Part shown: piece by piece, positions 1 to 10,500 of the stretch
Numbering within the stretch: the first letter of the stretch is position 1
Layout: every line of letters begins with the position of its first letter
DNA from: Halalkalibaculum roseum
Lineage (GTDB): Bacteria > Bacteroidota > Rhodothermia > Balneolales > Balneolaceae
Direction: 5' to 3'
Assembly (NCBI RefSeq): GCF_011059145.1
Contig: NZ_JAALLT010000002.1
Span: 682,001-746,000, forward strand
Length of the DNA stretch: 64,000 nucleotides
The notes under the pieces: model-generated
The model's database searches: none
What the model was told of the DNA's origin: nothing
What the model saw: only the letters and a program-made list of their open reading frames with translations
Program-made: the position numbers and the translations under genes

Positions 1-22
1 CTAGATTCTCAATTTGAGCCAT
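1..22 (-). CDS. possible 5' end of a gene running off the window
   Basis: On the minus strand an ATG at position 22 opens a frame that reads MAQIENL and continues past the window edge. It lies about 90 bases downstream of the der stop codon, so it could be the next gene in that direction. Only seven codons are visible, there is no ribosome binding site, and the reading may be chance. Positions 23 to 113 hold nothing else I can identify. Confidence 0.2.
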
Positions 23-113
23 GTGTAAGTTCTGAGCCGCTTTAAATAGTTTGAGGTAATAAGAACCAGCTAAAAATAACTTATTAAGTGGTTCACTTCA
101 AAAGTAAAAATTT

Positions 114-1421
114 TTATTTCTGTTTGAACGTCATGGTAATAGGTACACCCTTGAAACCGAACTCTTCCCTGATCCGTTTCTCAATAAAACGCCGATAATT
201 GGCCGGAAGCTCAGATGGCGTATTCATAAAGAATTTGAATACAGGCGGAGCTGATTTTACCTGTGTAGCATATTTGATCTTCAAGGCATGTCCCCTTTTA
301 ATAGGAAGCGGACGTTCTTTAGCAATCCGCTGCAAGAAATCGTTAAAGTCGGGTGTACTGATAACTTTTTCTCGTTCCTGGATCACTTCTTCTGCTACCT
401 CAATAACTTTACCGATACGTTTTTTATTCGTAGCTGATATGCTCACAATGGGTACCCATTTCATATTGGGCACTTCAGCATAGATATATTCTTCAAATTC
501 TTTGAGCAGATTCGTGTCTTTTTCAGGAACCAGATCCCATTTATTCAGAACGATTACAATTCCCTTGTTAAAACGTTCTGCCTCACTGAGTATGTGCTTG
601 TCCTGTGCTTCAAAACCCCTCATGGCGTCGAGCATAATAATTGCCACGTCACAATCCCTTAAAGCTCTGTCGGTTCTTACAGCACTATAAAACTCAACAT
701 TTTCCTCTACTTTTCTTCTTTTTCTGAGCCCGGCCGTATCCACCAATATGTAGGTCTTATCGTTATAAACCAGCTTACTGTTAATGGAATCGCGCGTAGT
801 ACCGGGTATATCCGTGACGATGCAGCGTTCATCATCCAGCATGGCATTCACAAAACTGCTTTTGCCTACATTCGGCCGACCGACAACTGCCAGTTTTGGA
901 TATTTACTTTCGGGTTCTTCTGTCTCTTCGGGAAGTAGTTCCACGAGACGATCTAAAAGATCACCGGTACCTGTGCCATTAATTGCTGAGACAGGAAAAA
1001 GTTCTTCAAAACCCAAGCTGTAAAATTCTGTGGCATTTAATGCCCTCTCTTCGTTATCAGACTTATTCGCAACTAACAAAACAGGTTTTTCCTGTTGACG
1101 AAGTAAATTTGCCACCGACATATCAAGGCTGGTAATTCCCGCTTCGGTATCAACTACGAACAGAATAATATCCGACTCGTCAAGGGCAATGTGCACCTGC
1201 TCTCGGATACCTTCAATCATAACGTCGGTTGCATCCGGTTGATATCCACCTGTATCAATTACGGTAAATTCTCGGCCGTTCCAGTGCGACTCCCCATAAT
1301 GACGGTCACGGGTAACCCCGTACTGATCATCAACAATGGCTTTGCGACTTCCTATAAGTCTGTTAAAGATGGTAGACTTGCCTACATTTGGCCTTCCTAC
1401 TATTGAAACTACGGGGAGCAT
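114..1421 (-). CDS. der: ribosome-associated GTPase Der (EngA)
   Basis: Double-GTPase needed for maturation of the 50S ribosomal subunit. Two Era-like G domains lie in tandem. The first P-loop GRPNVGKS is at about residue 9 and is followed by DTGG and NKSD; the second P-loop GRPNVGKSS is near residue 180 and is followed by DTAG and NKWD. A C-terminal KH-like domain ends in a lysine-rich tail. Length from this start is 435 aa, normal for the family. An in-frame start exists 22 codons upstream, but it adds a hydrophobic then Asn/Lys-rich extension not expected in Der, so the ATG just before LPVVSIVGRPN is chosen. The gene is divergent from the next one, with an 84-base gap that must hold both promoters. 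Confidence 0.97.
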   Translation of the reverse strand: MLPVVSIVGRPNVGKSTIFNRLIGSRKAIVDDQYGVTRDRHYGESHWNGREFTVIDTGGYQPDATDVMIEGIREQVHIALDESDIILFVVDTEAGITSLDMSVANLLRQQEKPVLLVANKSDNEERALNATEFYSLGFEELFPVSAINGTGTGDLLDRLVELLPEETEEPESKYPKLAVVGRPNVGKSSFVNAMLDDERCIVTDIPGTTRDSINSKLVYNDKTYILVDTAGLRKRRKVEENVEFYSAVRTDRALRDCDVAIIMLDAMRGFEAQDKHILSEAERFNKGIVIVLNKWDLVPEKDTNLLKEFEEYIYAEVPNMKWVPIVSISATNKKRIGKVIEVAEEVIQEREKVISTPDFNDFLQRIAKERPLPIKRGHALKIKYATQVKSAPPVFKFFMNTPSELPANYRRFIEKRIREEFGFKGVPITMTFKQK

Positions 1422-1505
1422 GTTGATTATATTCTTGTTATTTTGTTTTGATTCGAAAGCGATGAAAATAACGATTATAAAGCTCAAAGTAGAGTATTAA
1501 TTCAC

Positions 1506-1733
1506 ATGCTTCAGACCTTTTATAACAATTTTGGATTTTTCGGTTCAATCTGCCTGGCTTTCCTGGTATTTCTTATCTTTATTTTCTGGATTGCGGGAAT
1601 TGCCGGTATTGCCCAGCTCCCTGAAGAACAGAATAAAAATCTCAAACTTGTAGTCTCCGCATTATTTCCTCCCTTTCCTTTCTTCTGGTTACTCTATGAT
1701 ATGTATCGACAAAAGAGGCTTATGAAAGAATAA
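1506..1733 (+). CDS. small membrane protein, function unknown
   Basis: A 75-residue protein with a hydrophobic segment at about residues 11-36 and a second at about 49-63, followed by a basic tail (YRQKRLMKE). This suggests two membrane passes with a short polar loop (LPEEQNKN). I do not recognise a family. The gene is divergent from der and about 100 bases upstream of the lipase-maturation-factor homologue on the same strand. The strongly membrane-like composition argues for a real gene, but there is no Shine-Dalgarno sequence and no homology evidence. Confidence 0.55.
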   Translation: MLQTFYNNFGFFGSICLAFLVFLIFIFWIAGIAGIAQLPEEQNKNLKLVVSALFPPFPFFWLLYDMYRQKRLMKE

Positions 1734-1833
1734 GATCGCACTTACTACAGTAATCCGTAGCTTTCTTTCGGATTGCTGAGAGTGTACAATTCGTTATCCA
1801 TTCAGGAACTGTAATAAAACGGTTCATAAACCA

Positions 1834-3279
1834 ATGGTAGAATTATTTGAAGGTCTCTACTCCTCAAATTATTGGTTCAGCAAGTTTCTTTTACAAAGGG
1901 GGTTGGCTCTTATTTATCTCCTGGCATTTACTAATGCTCTGAATCAATTTATCCCATTATTGGGTAGCAAAGGCTTATTACCTGTTCCACAGTTCCTCGA
2001 ACGGATGAGCTTTAAGAAGAAACCCAGTCTGTTTCACTGGCACTATTCTGATACGTACTTTAAGACCGTTGCATACATTGGCTTTTTTCTCTCCCTACTG
2101 GCACTTTCTGGTATTTCCGATTCGGGTCCGGTTTGGGCATCAATGGTTGTCTGGTTTTTATTGTGGATCATTTACTTATCCATTGTAAATGTTGGAAACA
2201 TATTTTACGGTTTCGGATGGGAATCTATGCTGTTGGAAGCAGGATTCTACGCCATTTTTCTTGGCCCGTTATCCTGGTCTACTCCAATACTTATGATCTG
2301 GATTTTCAGATGGATGGTTTTTCGGGTGGAGTTCGGAGCCGGTCTGATTAAAATGCGTGGTGATTCATGCTGGAGAGATCTTACATGCCTCAATTATCAT
2401 CATGAAACACAGCCTTTACCCAATTCCCTGAGTTGGTTTTTTCACCAGCTTCCGGAGCCATTGCACAAGGCTGAAACCTTTTTTAATCATCTGGTTCAGC
2501 TGGTTATAGTTTGGGGACTTTTCTTCCCTCAACCTGTAGCTTCAATTGCAGCGGGGCTTATCATCCTGTCCCAAGGTTATCTTATTATAAGCGGTAACTA
2601 TTCCTGGCTAAACTGGTTAACTATTATACTTGCATTCAGTGGATTCAGTGATGAGATTTTAAATTCACTTACAGGAATGGCCGTGCCGTCTGTTACTTCA
2701 GTTCCTTTCTATTTTGAAACCCTCGTTGTATTACTGACACTAATTGTGATCTATTTAAGTTTCGATCCCGTGAGAAATATGCTTTCAAAAAGCCAAAAAA
2801 TGAACTTTAGTTTTAATCCCATTCATCTTGTTAATACATATGGAGCTTTTGGCAGTGTCACTAAAGAGCGATACGAAATTATTATTGAAGGTACCGATGA
2901 CAAGTTTCCAGATGAAAACGCAACCTGGAAGGCATACGAATTCAAAGGCAAACCCGGTAATCCTGCACGCAGACCACCGCTTGTTTCCCCGTACCACCTA
3001 AGGCTGGATTGGCAAATGTGGTTTGCAGCAATGAGCAGAAGTCCCAGACGGCATCCATGGTTTCAATCTTTAATAGCAAGATTACTGCAAAACGACGAGT
3101 CAACTCTAAATTTACTTAGAGAGAATCCTTTCCCAGAAGACCCGCCTCTCTCCATCAGGGCTAGATTATTTAAATATGAATATACCAGCCATAAAGAGCG
3201 TAAGAAAACCGGAAACTGGTGGAAACGTGAATACGTTCAGGATTACATGAAACCTCAATCACTTTATAGCGATGAGTAA
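1834..3279 (+). CDS. lipase maturation factor (LMF1-like) family membrane protein
   Basis: A 481-residue polytopic membrane protein resembling the LMF1/DUF1222 family. In vertebrates that family helps lipoprotein lipase fold in the ER; the bacterial role is not established. Family-like features are the N-terminal SSNYWFSKFLLQRGLALIYL segment, several membrane helices across residues 20-310, the VEFGAGLIKMRGD and CWRDLTCLNYHHETQPLPN stretches, and a soluble C-terminal domain with RPPLVSPYHLRLDWQMWFAA. The length fits the bacterial members. It is apparently monocistronic or follows the small membrane protein, and a weak hairpin lies just past the stop codon. Confidence 0.9.
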   Translation: MVELFEGLYSSNYWFSKFLLQRGLALIYLLAFTNALNQFIPLLGSKGLLPVPQFLERMSFKKKPSLFHWHYSDTYFKTVAYIGFFLSLLALSGISDSGPVWASMVVWFLLWIIYLSIVNVGNIFYGFGWESMLLEAGFYAIFLGPLSWSTPILMIWIFRWMVFRVEFGAGLIKMRGDSCWRDLTCLNYHHETQPLPNSLSWFFHQLPEPLHKAETFFNHLVQLVIVWGLFFPQPVASIAAGLIILSQGYLIISGNYSWLNWLTIILAFSGFSDEILNSLTGMAVPSVTSVPFYFETLVVLLTLIVIYLSFDPVRNMLSKSQKMNFSFNPIHLVNTYGAFGSVTKERYEIIIEGTDDKFPDENATWKAYEFKGKPGNPARRPPLVSPYHLRLDWQMWFAAMSRSPRRHPWFQSLIARLLQNDESTLNLLRENPFPEDPPLSIRARLFKYEYTSHKERKKTGNWWKREYVQDYMKPQSLYSDE

Positions 3280-3293
3280 CCTTTAAAGGTTTG

Positions 3294-3317
3294 AAAGAGG
3301 TGCAACATTCCCTCTTT
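3294..3317 (+). terminator. weak hairpin after the LMF-like gene
   Basis: AAAGAGG (3294-3300) and CCTCTTT (3311-3317) form a 7-bp stem with a 10-base loop, 15 bases past the stop codon. No clear T-run follows, so it is only a possible terminator or 3' stabilising hairpin. Confidence 0.3.
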
Positions 3318-3377
3318 GAATGAATAGTAGTGTGACTACTGTTATCAACTGTTATATATAATCAAAAACTGAGCATT

Positions 3378-3836
3378 GTGTTTTTATTGGAATCTGATGA
3401 ACTACTTGAACATACTTCCAATATTGTTCATGAGGATACACAAAAGCAAAAACTGAATCTCGACCTGACCATATCAAAGATTTTTTCTTTTACGGAGGCC
3501 GGTTCTCTAGATTTCGGAGGAAGCGAGTTTGAAGAAGCAGGAGGTAAATATATTGAACCGGTCAAACAGTCTACCAATGCCGACTACGGATGGTGGATAC
3601 TGAAAGAAGGCACCTATCAAGCAATATTTAATGAAAGCCTTCATAACCTTGAAGATACTCTTGTGGCTATTTCACTGCATGAGCATGCATCGAAAGCAGG
3701 TATTATTGCCAATTCTCGCATTTTGACACCTGATCATAGCGTGGACGAAATATCAATCAATTTTCAGGTTCCAACTAATGGTTGTAATATCAAGGAAAAT
3801 GCCCGCTTTGCGACTTTGCATTTAATCGCTGATTAG
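3378..3836 (+). CDS. dUTPase/dCTP-deaminase-fold protein
   Basis: A 152-residue protein whose C-terminal half looks like the trimeric dUTPase/dCTP deaminase beta-barrel. GWWILKEGTYQAIFNESLHN matches the strand where these enzymes carry an 'L.PGEF..A.t.E.v.lp' pattern. This is followed by a helix-like LVAISLHEHASKAGIIANS in the place of the RSS/RSA motif, and by INFQVPTNGCNIKENARFATLHL, which resembles the family's 'PGDRIAQL' end. The canonical Arg-Ser-Ser motif is not intact, so nucleotide hydrolysis is uncertain. The start is GTG with no Shine-Dalgarno sequence; a TTG lies three codons further in. The next gene starts 10 bases downstream, suggesting an operon. The assignment is from pattern only. 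Confidence 0.55.
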   Translation: MFLLESDELLEHTSNIVHEDTQKQKLNLDLTISKIFSFTEAGSLDFGGSEFEEAGGKYIEPVKQSTNADYGWWILKEGTYQAIFNESLHNLEDTLVAISLHEHASKAGIIANSRILTPDHSVDEISINFQVPTNGCNIKENARFATLHLIAD

Positions 3837-3846
3837 TTTCTAGTCT

Positions 3847-4506
3847 ATGGCATTCGGGTCACATTGGGAGTGGAGAGGTTTTGGCGGAGTTGATGGAGTA
3901 TTTGTGGATTGTTATAGTGCTCTCCCTATAGTTTCCGAGGTACATCGTCAGGTGGATCAATATATTTATGTACCTGGGCTTAAAACCAATCTTAAAATTC
4001 GAAATGGCGAAGAGAGTGGACTAAAATTTAAACAATTCAACAAAAATGAAGGAGAATTTGAGCTATGGAGTGAGTACGAAGACGAATTGTTTGACTTCCC
4101 TATTTCAACTAGTGCCCGGGATTTATTACAAAAGACTCTGAATGAATCGGAGTTGGGTCCAATTAAATCGATACCCTCGAAAGTTCATAGCAGCAAAGAT
4201 ACCTTGGCTTGGCTCAGAGAAATCGGTTGCCGGATCATTCAAGTTGAAAAGACAAGGGAAATCCGCAAATTAAACAGTAATAATGATTCAACGTTTGTTG
4301 AGTGGACTTGTATTTATGAACCACAGGCACTAAATAGTATTTCTTTAGAAAGTATGTCCTTCGAAGAAACTGATCAACAGAGCTCTCTGCATTCTCTGGA
4401 AAATGTACGAGCAGCATATCGTGATTTAGAGCTTCATCGCTTACCCCTGATTGTCAATAGTTATTTGGATGCTGTTGCAATCTGGTCGAAAAGCAATAAA
4501 ATTTGA
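3847..4506 (+). CDS. hypothetical protein, possible CYTH-like fold
   Basis: A soluble 219-residue protein with no signal peptide or membrane segment. The N-terminal half alternates short strands with charged residues (EVHRQVDQYIYVPG, LKTNLKIRNG, GLKFKQF). This loosely recalls the 'D.Y....LRIR....L.K' layout of CYTH/triphosphate tunnel enzymes, and an acidic patch EGEFELWSEYEDELFDFP follows. A later Arg/Lys/Glu-rich section ends in VEWTCIYEP. The resemblance is too weak for a functional call. The gene sits 10 bases behind the dUTPase-like gene, probably in one transcript. Confidence 0.7.
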   Translation: MAFGSHWEWRGFGGVDGVFVDCYSALPIVSEVHRQVDQYIYVPGLKTNLKIRNGEESGLKFKQFNKNEGEFELWSEYEDELFDFPISTSARDLLQKTLNESELGPIKSIPSKVHSSKDTLAWLREIGCRIIQVEKTREIRKLNSNNDSTFVEWTCIYEPQALNSISLESMSFEETDQQSSLHSLENVRAAYRDLELHRLPLIVNSYLDAVAIWSKSNKI

Positions 4507-4572
4507 GCGCTTTTTTCCTTAGGTTACAGTTCCTTCTTTCGGACCATAATCCTTTAAAATTATAGATCCTTC

Positions 4573-7302
4573 ATGAATAAATTACTTCAAGGTAAAGGTA
4601 AATCACGGTTTTGGATTGGAATAATACTGGTATTCGGATTTTTAATTGCTGCATTTTCCGACTGGATTATTGAATGGCTATGGCTGGGAAGTCTGGGCTA
4701 TGAGCAGGTATTTTGGACAATAAAAGGAACACAATTTCTTCTTTTAGGAGGAGCTCTACTGGTCGCATTGTTATACATTCTGCCCAACATGCACTTTTTG
4801 GCCAATCAATCAAAGACGATTAACTTCAGCCAAAGTCCCTTGGGGCAGTTGAATTTAGAGCAATTCACCCATAAACAGTTTAAGACTATATTTTACTCTT
4901 TTGGTGTTTTATTCAGTCTCTTTTTCGCCTTTGCCTATTATATGCGTTGGGATTCCTATTTCCGATTCCACTGGAATGAGACTTTTGATAAAGTAGACCC
5001 CATATTTGGCCTGGACATTGGGTTCTACCTCTTCCGGCTTCCTTTTATTGAGACCATTCAAAATAGCCTTTCCATATTGGTTTTCTTTGTCACCCTGCTC
5101 ATGCTGGTTTTTTACCTGTATTCAGGTTCATTAAGTCTGCAGGGATCATCTGGAATTAGTGCACGAGATTCAGTAAAGAAACATTTAAGTCTTAACCTGG
5201 GAGTCTGGCTGCTTCTGCTCTCCTGGGGATACTACCTGGAGCGATATAAGCTATTATATAATCCGAACGGTACGGTATTTGGAGCAGGTTATACCGATGT
5301 TCATGTAGTACTCCCTGTGCTCTGGATTATGGTAATATTCTGTCTGGTACTTTCTGTACTCGCGTTTATGCAATATTTTATATCCAACTTCAGATGGCTC
5401 ATAATCGGAGGTGTTGCTACTGCAGCAGTGGGTATCATTGGTCAGGGATTACTTCCAACCGCAATTCAGAAATTTCAGGTAGAACCTAATGAGTTACAGC
5501 TGGAAACTCCCTTTCTGGAGCATAATATTTCACAGACGAGGGAAGCTTACAAGCTAAACAGAATCAATGAGCGTGAATATAATGCCCGTGACACTCTTAC
5601 ATGGGAGAAACTGGAAAATAATACCTCTACCCTTCAGAACATAAGGCTATGGGATCCTAGGCTTGTTATTCAAACCTACCGGCAACTGCAGGAAATTCGC
5701 CTTTATTATCAATTCTACAATGTAAGTCTGGATCGCTATCAAACTGAAGAAGGCTATATGCAGATGATGGTATCAGCCAGGGAGTTGTCCGAGGAGATGC
5801 CCGAGCAGGCAGATACCTGGGTAAACAGACATCTTCAATTTACACATGGTTATGGAATGGTAATGAGTCCGGTGGCTCAAATCGGAACACAGGGCGATCC
5901 TATCTTTACTATAAAAGACCTACCGCCTGTTTCTGAAATGGGTCTAAATGTTGACCAAGCCGGCATCTATTATGGGGATCATGATCCAAGCTATAAAATT
6001 GTAAATACCGATATTGAGGAATTGGATTACCCGAGAGGCGATCAGAATGTTTACAATAACTACGATGGTAATGGCGGTGTTTCCATTGATGGTTTCTTCT
6101 CCAAATTGCTTTTTGCATGGGAGTTTAGTGATATAAATATACTATTGACCGATTATATTCGCGAAGGTAGTAAGATTCAGTTTTGGAGAAGTATTCGTGA
6201 AAGAGTCAGGAGAACGGCCCCCTTCCTTCAGTTTCAGGATGACCCGTACATGATATTGGTAAACGGTGATTTAAAGTGGATTCAAGATGCATATACTACT
6301 TCCCCGCACTACCCCTACTCTGAACGTTATAATGGTCAACTAAACTACATTCGGAACTCCGTTAAAGTAGTTGTTGATGCCTATGACGGCACCGTGGATT
6401 TTTATGCCATTGATGAGGAAGATCCCATTCTGGACGTGTACATGGATATCTTTCCTGATATGTTCAAATCTTTGAATGAGATGCCGGAGGCTATAAAAGC
6501 ACATATCAAGTATCCCCAAACATTGTTTGAAATACAGATGGATATTTATAATACCTACCATATGACGAATCCACAGGTATTTTATAACAACGAAGACTTG
6601 TGGGAGCGCCCGAATGAAAAATATGGCGGCCAGCAAATTAAAATGGAGCCATACTATGTGTTAAGCAAGCTTCCGGGTGATGATAATCTTCAATATATGC
6701 TTATCAGTCCCCTGACGCCCAATAACCGGGATAATATGATAGCGTGGATGACTGCAAAATCTGATTTTCCTCAATACGGTGAAGTGGAGGTCTTCAAACT
6801 GCCTAAAGAACGGCTCATTCTTGGTCCTGCCCAAATAGAGGCCAGAATAGACCAGGATACCGAAATATCACGACAGCTTGCTCTTTGGGATCAACGGGGT
6901 TCACGTGTGATTAGGGGTAACCTGATGATTATTCCTATTGAAGATTCCTTCATTTATGTAGAGCCCGTATTCCTGATTGCGGAGGGAGTAGATATACCCC
7001 AACTGCAAAGGGTAATTGTGACGGTTGGTGAAAAAGTTGTTATGGAGCCCACATTGGGACTTGCACTTGAATCACTGTTTGGCCAAAGACCGGAAGAACG
7101 AATTATGGCGGCTACCGAAACTGTAATTAGTCAAGATTCTTCGCAGGCCCAAGTTCAGGGGCCGGCTCAGACCCCGACAGGTCCCCAGTTGGAAGAGTTT
7201 AAAACCCTTTGGAGTGAAGCTCAACGGGCTTTAAGGGATGGAAATTGGCAGCTATTCGGTGAGAAGATGAAAGAAATTGAAGACCTTATGAATGAAGAAT
7301 GA
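4573..7302 (+). CDS. UPF0182 family membrane protein
   Basis: A large (909 aa) protein of the UPF0182 family, whose function is unknown. About seven hydrophobic helices occupy residues 15-310; the second is preceded by the typical DWIIEWLWLGSLGYEQVFWT segment. A long extracytoplasmic domain follows (about 311-830), with family-like stretches such as LENNTSTLQNIRLWDPR, GYGMVMSPV, RIREGSKIQFWRSIRERV-type residues and YVEPVFL. The C-terminal 60 residues are Gln/Pro-rich, then helical and acidic. The length matches the family. The stop codon is followed by a 205-base gap ending in a strong convergent terminator. Confidence 0.93.
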   Translation: MNKLLQGKGKSRFWIGIILVFGFLIAAFSDWIIEWLWLGSLGYEQVFWTIKGTQFLLLGGALLVALLYILPNMHFLANQSKTINFSQSPLGQLNLEQFTHKQFKTIFYSFGVLFSLFFAFAYYMRWDSYFRFHWNETFDKVDPIFGLDIGFYLFRLPFIETIQNSLSILVFFVTLLMLVFYLYSGSLSLQGSSGISARDSVKKHLSLNLGVWLLLLSWGYYLERYKLLYNPNGTVFGAGYTDVHVVLPVLWIMVIFCLVLSVLAFMQYFISNFRWLIIGGVATAAVGIIGQGLLPTAIQKFQVEPNELQLETPFLEHNISQTREAYKLNRINEREYNARDTLTWEKLENNTSTLQNIRLWDPRLVIQTYRQLQEIRLYYQFYNVSLDRYQTEEGYMQMMVSARELSEEMPEQADTWVNRHLQFTHGYGMVMSPVAQIGTQGDPIFTIKDLPPVSEMGLNVDQAGIYYGDHDPSYKIVNTDIEELDYPRGDQNVYNNYDGNGGVSIDGFFSKLLFAWEFSDINILLTDYIREGSKIQFWRSIRERVRRTAPFLQFQDDPYMILVNGDLKWIQDAYTTSPHYPYSERYNGQLNYIRNSVKVVVDAYDGTVDFYAIDEEDPILDVYMDIFPDMFKSLNEMPEAIKAHIKYPQTLFEIQMDIYNTYHMTNPQVFYNNEDLWERPNEKYGGQQIKMEPYYVLSKLPGDDNLQYMLISPLTPNNRDNMIAWMTAKSDFPQYGEVEVFKLPKERLILGPAQIEARIDQDTEISRQLALWDQRGSRVIRGNLMIIPIEDSFIYVEPVFLIAEGVDIPQLQRVIVTVGEKVVMEPTLGLALESLFGQRPEERIMAATETVISQDSSQAQVQGPAQTPTGPQLEEFKTLWSEAQRALRDGNWQLFGEKMKEIEDLMNEE

Positions 7303-7447
7303 CCTGAAATCAGAAATGTCAATTTCGGATGTTATTGGGGATACTGATGAAATCATGTCAATTATAACAACTCTGTGCAAAATACTTTGTTCATTTCCTT
7401 GAATGGCCTTTAATGAGTTTATCCCAGTTTAGGTAAATGAGGTGTAA

Positions 7448-7481
7448 AAGTGAGACCCTATAGATTAATCGGGTCTCACTT
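7448..7481. terminator. strong bidirectional hairpin between convergent genes
   Basis: Perfect 11-bp arms AAGTGAGACCC (7448-7458) and GGGTCTCACTT (7471-7481) with a 12-base loop. It lies between the converging UPF0182 and amidohydrolase genes. Neither side has a long T-run, but position and symmetry fit a shared terminator. The rest of the 7303-7507 gap shows no gene. Confidence 0.7.
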
Positions 7482-7507
7482 AATATTCTATTCTCAGAAA
7501 TGAGTTA

Positions 7508-10500
7508 TCACTCTATATGAATTCCGCAGCTGCACTGTACATGACCATGTGCATCTGATTGAGCATGCCAATCAAACTGACCGCTGTACCCTTCTAATTC
7601 CCACCAGAAAGGAAGACGTTCTTTTTCCCGGCTAGCCATTTCATTCATGGTTGCCGTATTATAAAATCGCCCGTTGACCATTGTATGAATTACGTTTTCC
7701 GTTTCCCGGATGTTTTCAAGAGGATTTCCATCCAATACAATGAGGTCTGCAAGCTTACCGGTTTCAATTGAGCCCAGTTCATGGTCCAGACCCAGGTATT
7801 TGGCCCCATTTATCGTAGCGACTTGTAAAGCTTCCATTTCTGTCATTCCCCCCTGCTCAAACATCCAGAGTTCCCAATGGGCGCCAAGACCTTGCAGTTG
7901 ACCATGGGCTCCCAGATTTACATTTACGCCTTCTCGTAGCAAATCTTTAGCCATTGAAGCACTTGAGATGTGACCTATTTCATACTCTTCTTGTGGAATC
8001 ATGGTGCGATGTCTGGAACGGGGATCAATTACTGATCTTGGGGTATATTTCAACAGGTGTTCCTTTTCCCACACTTTAGTATTCTGATACCAGTAATATT
8101 CACCACTTACACTTCCGTAATTCACTACCAGCGTCGGTGTATAACCTGTACTGCTGTTGCTCCATAGCGTCTTAACATCGTTATACACCGGAAATATAGG
8201 AATATTATGCTCAATGCCGGTATGACCGTCGAAAATCATACTCATATTATGCGTATAGGTAGAACCTCCTTCAGGCATCACCAACACCTCAAGTTCTTTT
8301 GCAGCTTTCATTACCTGCTGGCGTTGGTTCCTTCTAGGTTGATTATAGCTTTTTACAGAAAAGGCCCCGAAAGCTTTGGTACGCCTAATAGCTGACAAGG
8401 CATCTTCATAGTCGTTTATAACTGCTTTAAAATCTGCATCTGCCCCATAGAGAATTCTACCGGTTGAAAACAAACGAGGTCCTACTGTATTCCCAGCCTT
8501 AATCTTTTCAGCTTGAGAAAATACCATTTCTGTATTGGAAGATGGGTCATGAGCTGTAGTAACGCCATATGCAAGATTCGCAAAGTATTCCCATTGCTGC
8601 TGTGGATCCAATCCCTCGCGGAAATTGCCAATATGGGCATGAACATCTATAATGCCCGGCATTATTGTCTTGCCATCAAGATCTATAACCGTGGCCTCCG
8701 GGGGTATCTGACTTTCATCCATATCTCCAACAAACGAAATTCTATTTTCCCTGACCAAAATCAAGCCATCTTCAATTACCTCTCTTTGATCATTCATTGT
8801 GATTATATGTCCACCCTTTAAAGCTATGGTGCTATTAGGCTTATCTTGTTTCAGCTCAAGTCCGATTTCAATGCCTTCCCGGGTAGGTATTGGAAGTTCT
8901 TTTTCCGATTGTCCATCAAGAAAATCAAAAGCCTCGTTAAGTTTCACTGTATAATATCTGTCCCCTAGGGTCCAGCCGAGACTATTGCCGTCATCCAACC
9001 AGTGAAGATTTATACCGGCATCCTTGGCAACATGTGTGACCGGAATGGCCTTGGTATCTGCACTGAGTGCAATAGCTGTACCTGCTTCTGGCATTGGGGC
9101 CAGATACACTTTGAAGAGCTCGTTAAATGCGACCCATTTGTTATCGGGACTGACCACATAATTGTTTCCGTATTTGCTCGTGAAATGGGTTCGTTCATTA
9201 TTCCCACTCAGATCAACGCTTTTGAAAGCATTATCCAGGTAAGAGCCTCCAAGGAAGTAGATCCTGTTTCCTTCTGCATTGAATATTGGATTTGTACCTT
9301 CTTCGATTATTTGCTTAGCTACTCCTCCGGCAGCCGGCATAGAATATATTCCGGGTTCAGTGGTATAAACATGGCCCTGATGGTTATTTCCATCTTCCTT
9401 GCGAAAAAGAATGGTGTTACCGTCCGGAGAGAATGAAGGATCCCGATAAATTGCTTTCTCTGTGGTAACAGTTTTAGGAGCGCTATTAGCGCTATTCATA
9501 TCCAAAACTTTAATAGTCCCTTTCTCTAAATCACTCCAGGTGACATATACTAACTTATTGCCATCATGTGAAAAAGAGGGTTCATACTCATAAGCTTCTC
9601 CTTTAGTCAACCGGACAGGTGCACCATTCGGGAGTTCTTTTTTCCAAAGATAACCCACAGCATTAAATACCATATAATCTCCACCGGGAGCAGTTACAGC
9701 ATGACGGATAGCTCTGGCTGTAAAGGTGTCCGGGGCCGGATCCTGTTTGAAATTTGCTGCAGCAGCAAGCTTATGGGTTACTTCAACTTCAAAAGGTATA
9801 TATTCTGTCTCCTGCGTCTCAATATTCAATTTATTTATTTTACCATTTGACCAAAATACCAAGTGCTGATTACCCGGCATCCAATCGATATTTACATAAG
9901 GGCCAAATATTGCCCACGCTTCCTGCTGATCCTTGCTGAGATTTTCGAATACAGGCTTCTCAATCCCGGTGTCAAGGTTTCGTACATAAAGAACACTTTT
10001 GGTCCTTACGCGGCGAATAAAGGCCATCCTCGTACCGTCAGGTGATATGGTCGGACTAATTGCTCCACCCGGGCCTCCGGTGACTCGTTCAATCTTCCCG
10101 GTCTCCCTATCATAACGATTGATAGCATATATCTGGCTATTGGGATCCTTATTATATTGAAAGTACCCGCCGGGGTATACCGCCTGGCTGTAATATACAT
10201 ATCTGCCATCCGGTGAAATAAAAGGCTGTCCCAAATCCTGCTGCTCATTAGGCTTCTCTACCAGCTGTATCCCTGATCCGCCACTTTTATGATAAAGCCA
10301 TAACTCTCCGGATCCCAGAGAGCGTGTTGAGCTAAAATGTTTCTTGGCTACAAAATAGTTGCCATCAGGAGACCAAAATGCATTATTAAGCAATCTGAAA
10401 TCCTCTTTGGTTATTTGTCTTGCATCGGAACCATCACTATTCATGACCCAAATATTGTCACCGCCCCCCGCATCACTGGTGAAGAGTATGCTATTACCGT

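Noticed and set aside
1748-1780. AATCCG/CGGATT hairpin after the small membrane protein gene
   Set aside because: A six-base stem with a long loop and no T-run; too weak to call a terminator.
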